Below are positions 62,794 through 64,000 of a stretch of DNA of 64,000 nucleotides, one piece after another. The notes below the pieces were generated by a model that saw only the letters and a list, made by a program, of their open reading frames with translations, did no database searches and had not been told where the DNA came from. Made by a program: the position numbers and the translations under genes. The stretch covers positions 806,001 through 870,000 of the forward strand of contig NZ_BSST01000001.1 in assembly GCF_030161395.1 (NCBI RefSeq), in the 5' to 3' direction. The stretch is from Thalassotalea insulae. GTDB lineage: Bacteria > Pseudomonadota > Gammaproteobacteria > Enterobacterales > Alteromonadaceae. The first letter of the stretch is position 1. Every line of letters begins with the position of its first letter.

Positions 62794-64000
62794 GTGATTA
62801 CTAAATTATATTGGGTAATTTTATTGCTGCTGTTTAGTCAAATCAGCTTTGCCGAGCAATGGACAGAAATATATGAGAATCAACCTGTTATTAAATTATC
62901 GCCAGAGCTGTTTATTTATGAAGATCCCACCTCAAAACTGACTCTTACACAAATTTTGTCACCGGCATTTAAACAAAAATTTATCCGCTATTCACAATTT
63001 TCCCAACAAAGAAACAGTATCGGCTTGTCTCAATCAACCTATTGGCTTAAGTTCACTCTGAAAAACACCAGTAAGACTACTAACTGGTTTTTGCAAAACA
63101 ATGACAATTCCATTCAATATGTAAAACTTTATCAACGGGCATATGATGCCACCATTAAACACTATACCTCTGGTGCACTCACGCCCCTATTTGAAAGGCC
63201 CTATCACAGTCATCGTGTCATATTACCGATTAATATTCCCACCAATCAGCAACGTGACTATTATTTAAAAGTACATTCATTAACACCCGTTATTCTCAAC
63301 CTCTCATTAAAGTCGGAGTCCGCATTATTACAATCGGAATCAACTCACAATGTTATCTCAGGCACAATATTAGGCATTATGTTAGTGCTGCTCATGGTCA
63401 ATTTGCTGTTTTATGCGATGTTAAAGTTTCAAAGTCAACTTTATTTAATCGGTTATATTCTAGGAAGCTTGCTTGCTTATAGTGCCTACGACGGCTACTT
63501 ATTGTACTTTTTTCCAGACTTCCTACTCCCGTACGACAGCTTTATATTTTTAACCGCTAGCTCACTAGCGTTAATTAGTCTGTACTATTATGTTGAACTC
63601 TTGTTATTAAAAGACGTATCGATAACGACCAAAAACGTCTTACGGTATACCGTCATCAGCTATTGGGGGCTAGTGATCATATTAAGTTATGCAACCACTA
63701 TGCAACTTCCATATAAAATGTATGTTATCGGCGCGTTTATACTACCTTTTATCGGTGTATTTTATAGTGGCTATGCCTGGCTTTATAAGCGACATCAAGC
63801 GCGCTTTATCTTTTTTGGCTTATGCAGTTTGACTATCGCCCACTTTATGCAAATGAGTCAACAACTAGGGATTATCGCGAGTGTTAACCATATTTCTGTC
63901 GAAGTTAATCAATTAGGTAACATTATTCTGACCACCTTGCTCAGTATCGCGATAGTGGACTATGTCAGGCAATTTCAGTTAATGCAGCAAAAGACTCTAA
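62794..64000 (+). CDS. 7TMR-DISM sensor protein (cut by right edge)
   Basis: The open frame from GTG at 62794 runs past the edge (402 codons visible). Signal peptide (VITKLYWVILLLLFSQISFA), an extracellular 7TMR-DISMED2 domain (about 30-185, SQSTYWLKFTLKNTS), then seven transmembrane helices (about 190-395, beginning HNVISGTILGIMLVLLMVNLLFYAML). Such receptors normally end in histidine kinase, GGDEF or PP2C domains; that part is outside. Likely the partner of the adjacent REC-EAL protein. Confidence 0.9.
   Translation, partial: MITKLYWVILLLLFSQISFAEQWTEIYENQPVIKLSPELFIYEDPTSKLTLTQILSPAFKQKFIRYSQFSQQRNSIGLSQSTYWLKFTLKNTSKTTNWFLQNNDNSIQYVKLYQRAYDATIKHYTSGALTPLFERPYHSHRVILPINIPTNQQRDYYLKVHSLTPVILNLSLKSESALLQSESTHNVISGTILGIMLVLLMVNLLFYAMLKFQSQLYLIGYILGSLLAYSAYDGYLLYFFPDFLLPYDSFIFLTASSLALISLYYYVELLLLKDVSITTKNVLRYTVISYWGLVIILSYATTMQLPYKMYVIGAFILPFIGVFYSGYAWLYKRHQARFIFFGLCSLTIAHFMQMSQQLGIIASVNHISVEVNQLGNIILTTLLSIAIVDYVRQFQLMQQKTL

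Overview
The window is a stretch of core chromosome from a marine gammaproteobacterium of the order Alteromonadales, most like Colwelliaceae (Colwellia/Thalassotalea type). This rests on the gene orders, the low G+C, the chitin-degrading secretome, the tmRNA tag ANDETFALAA and the dense AT-rich or palindromic intergenic repeats. The species cannot be named from the sequence alone.

Layout. 1-7.0 kb (minus): a proteostasis block, lon (cut by the left edge), clpX, clpP and tig, then a tRNA operon (Pro-Arg-His-Pro) that trails into two extra repeat units, each beginning with the 3' end of tRNA-Pro. 7.3-12.1 kb: folD, an MDR oxidoreductase, cysS, ppiB, lpxH. 12.2-16.2 kb: a diguanylate cyclase, a PEP-CTERM-like secreted protein, miaE, a small unknown protein and a Yip1-family membrane protein. 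16.3-29.7 kb (minus): the E. coli-like block purF-cvpA-dedD-folC-accD-truA-fimV-asd-pdxB-fabB, with a 123-bp tandem repeat inside fimV and a strong FabR-type palindrome before fabB. 29.8-35.9 kb: mnmC with convergent yfcL, then a COG3199 ATP-NAD kinase, epmC, nhaA and an Lrp-family regulator.

35.9-45.9 kb is the main accessory system: four large secreted enzymes on the minus strand, a GH18 chitinase, an AA10 lytic polysaccharide monooxygenase, a ChiA-type GH18 chitinase and an M4 metalloprotease, all with CBM5/12 chitin-binding modules. They look like a unit for attacking protein-coated chitin such as crustacean shell: the monooxygenase nicks crystalline chitin, two different chitinases depolymerise it, and the protease may strip matrix protein while anchored to the same substrate. 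Behind it lie a truncated solute-binding-protein-like ORF and a secreted protein of unknown function.

47.4-57.3 kb: dnaJ, dnaK and grpE (dnaK and grpE each with a sigma32-like promoter), then nadK, recN (two LexA boxes), bamE, rnfH, ratA, smpB and ssrA (tmRNA), an order known from enteric bacteria. 57.4-64 kb is more variable: a DUF5677-like protein just past ssrA, a 600-bp non-coding imperfect palindrome, LysR/DoxX/DCC-family genes, a small lipoprotein, a REC-EAL response regulator and the start of a 7TMR-DISM sensor cut by the right edge.

The most unusual non-coding structures are the tRNA-Pro-derived tandem repeats (6.28-6.61 kb), which resemble in design the rtT repeats of the E. coli tyrT operon, and the 600-bp inverted-repeat element at 58.49-59.08 kb with paired internal hairpins. 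No CRISPR array, complete insertion sequence, prophage or rRNA gene was seen.
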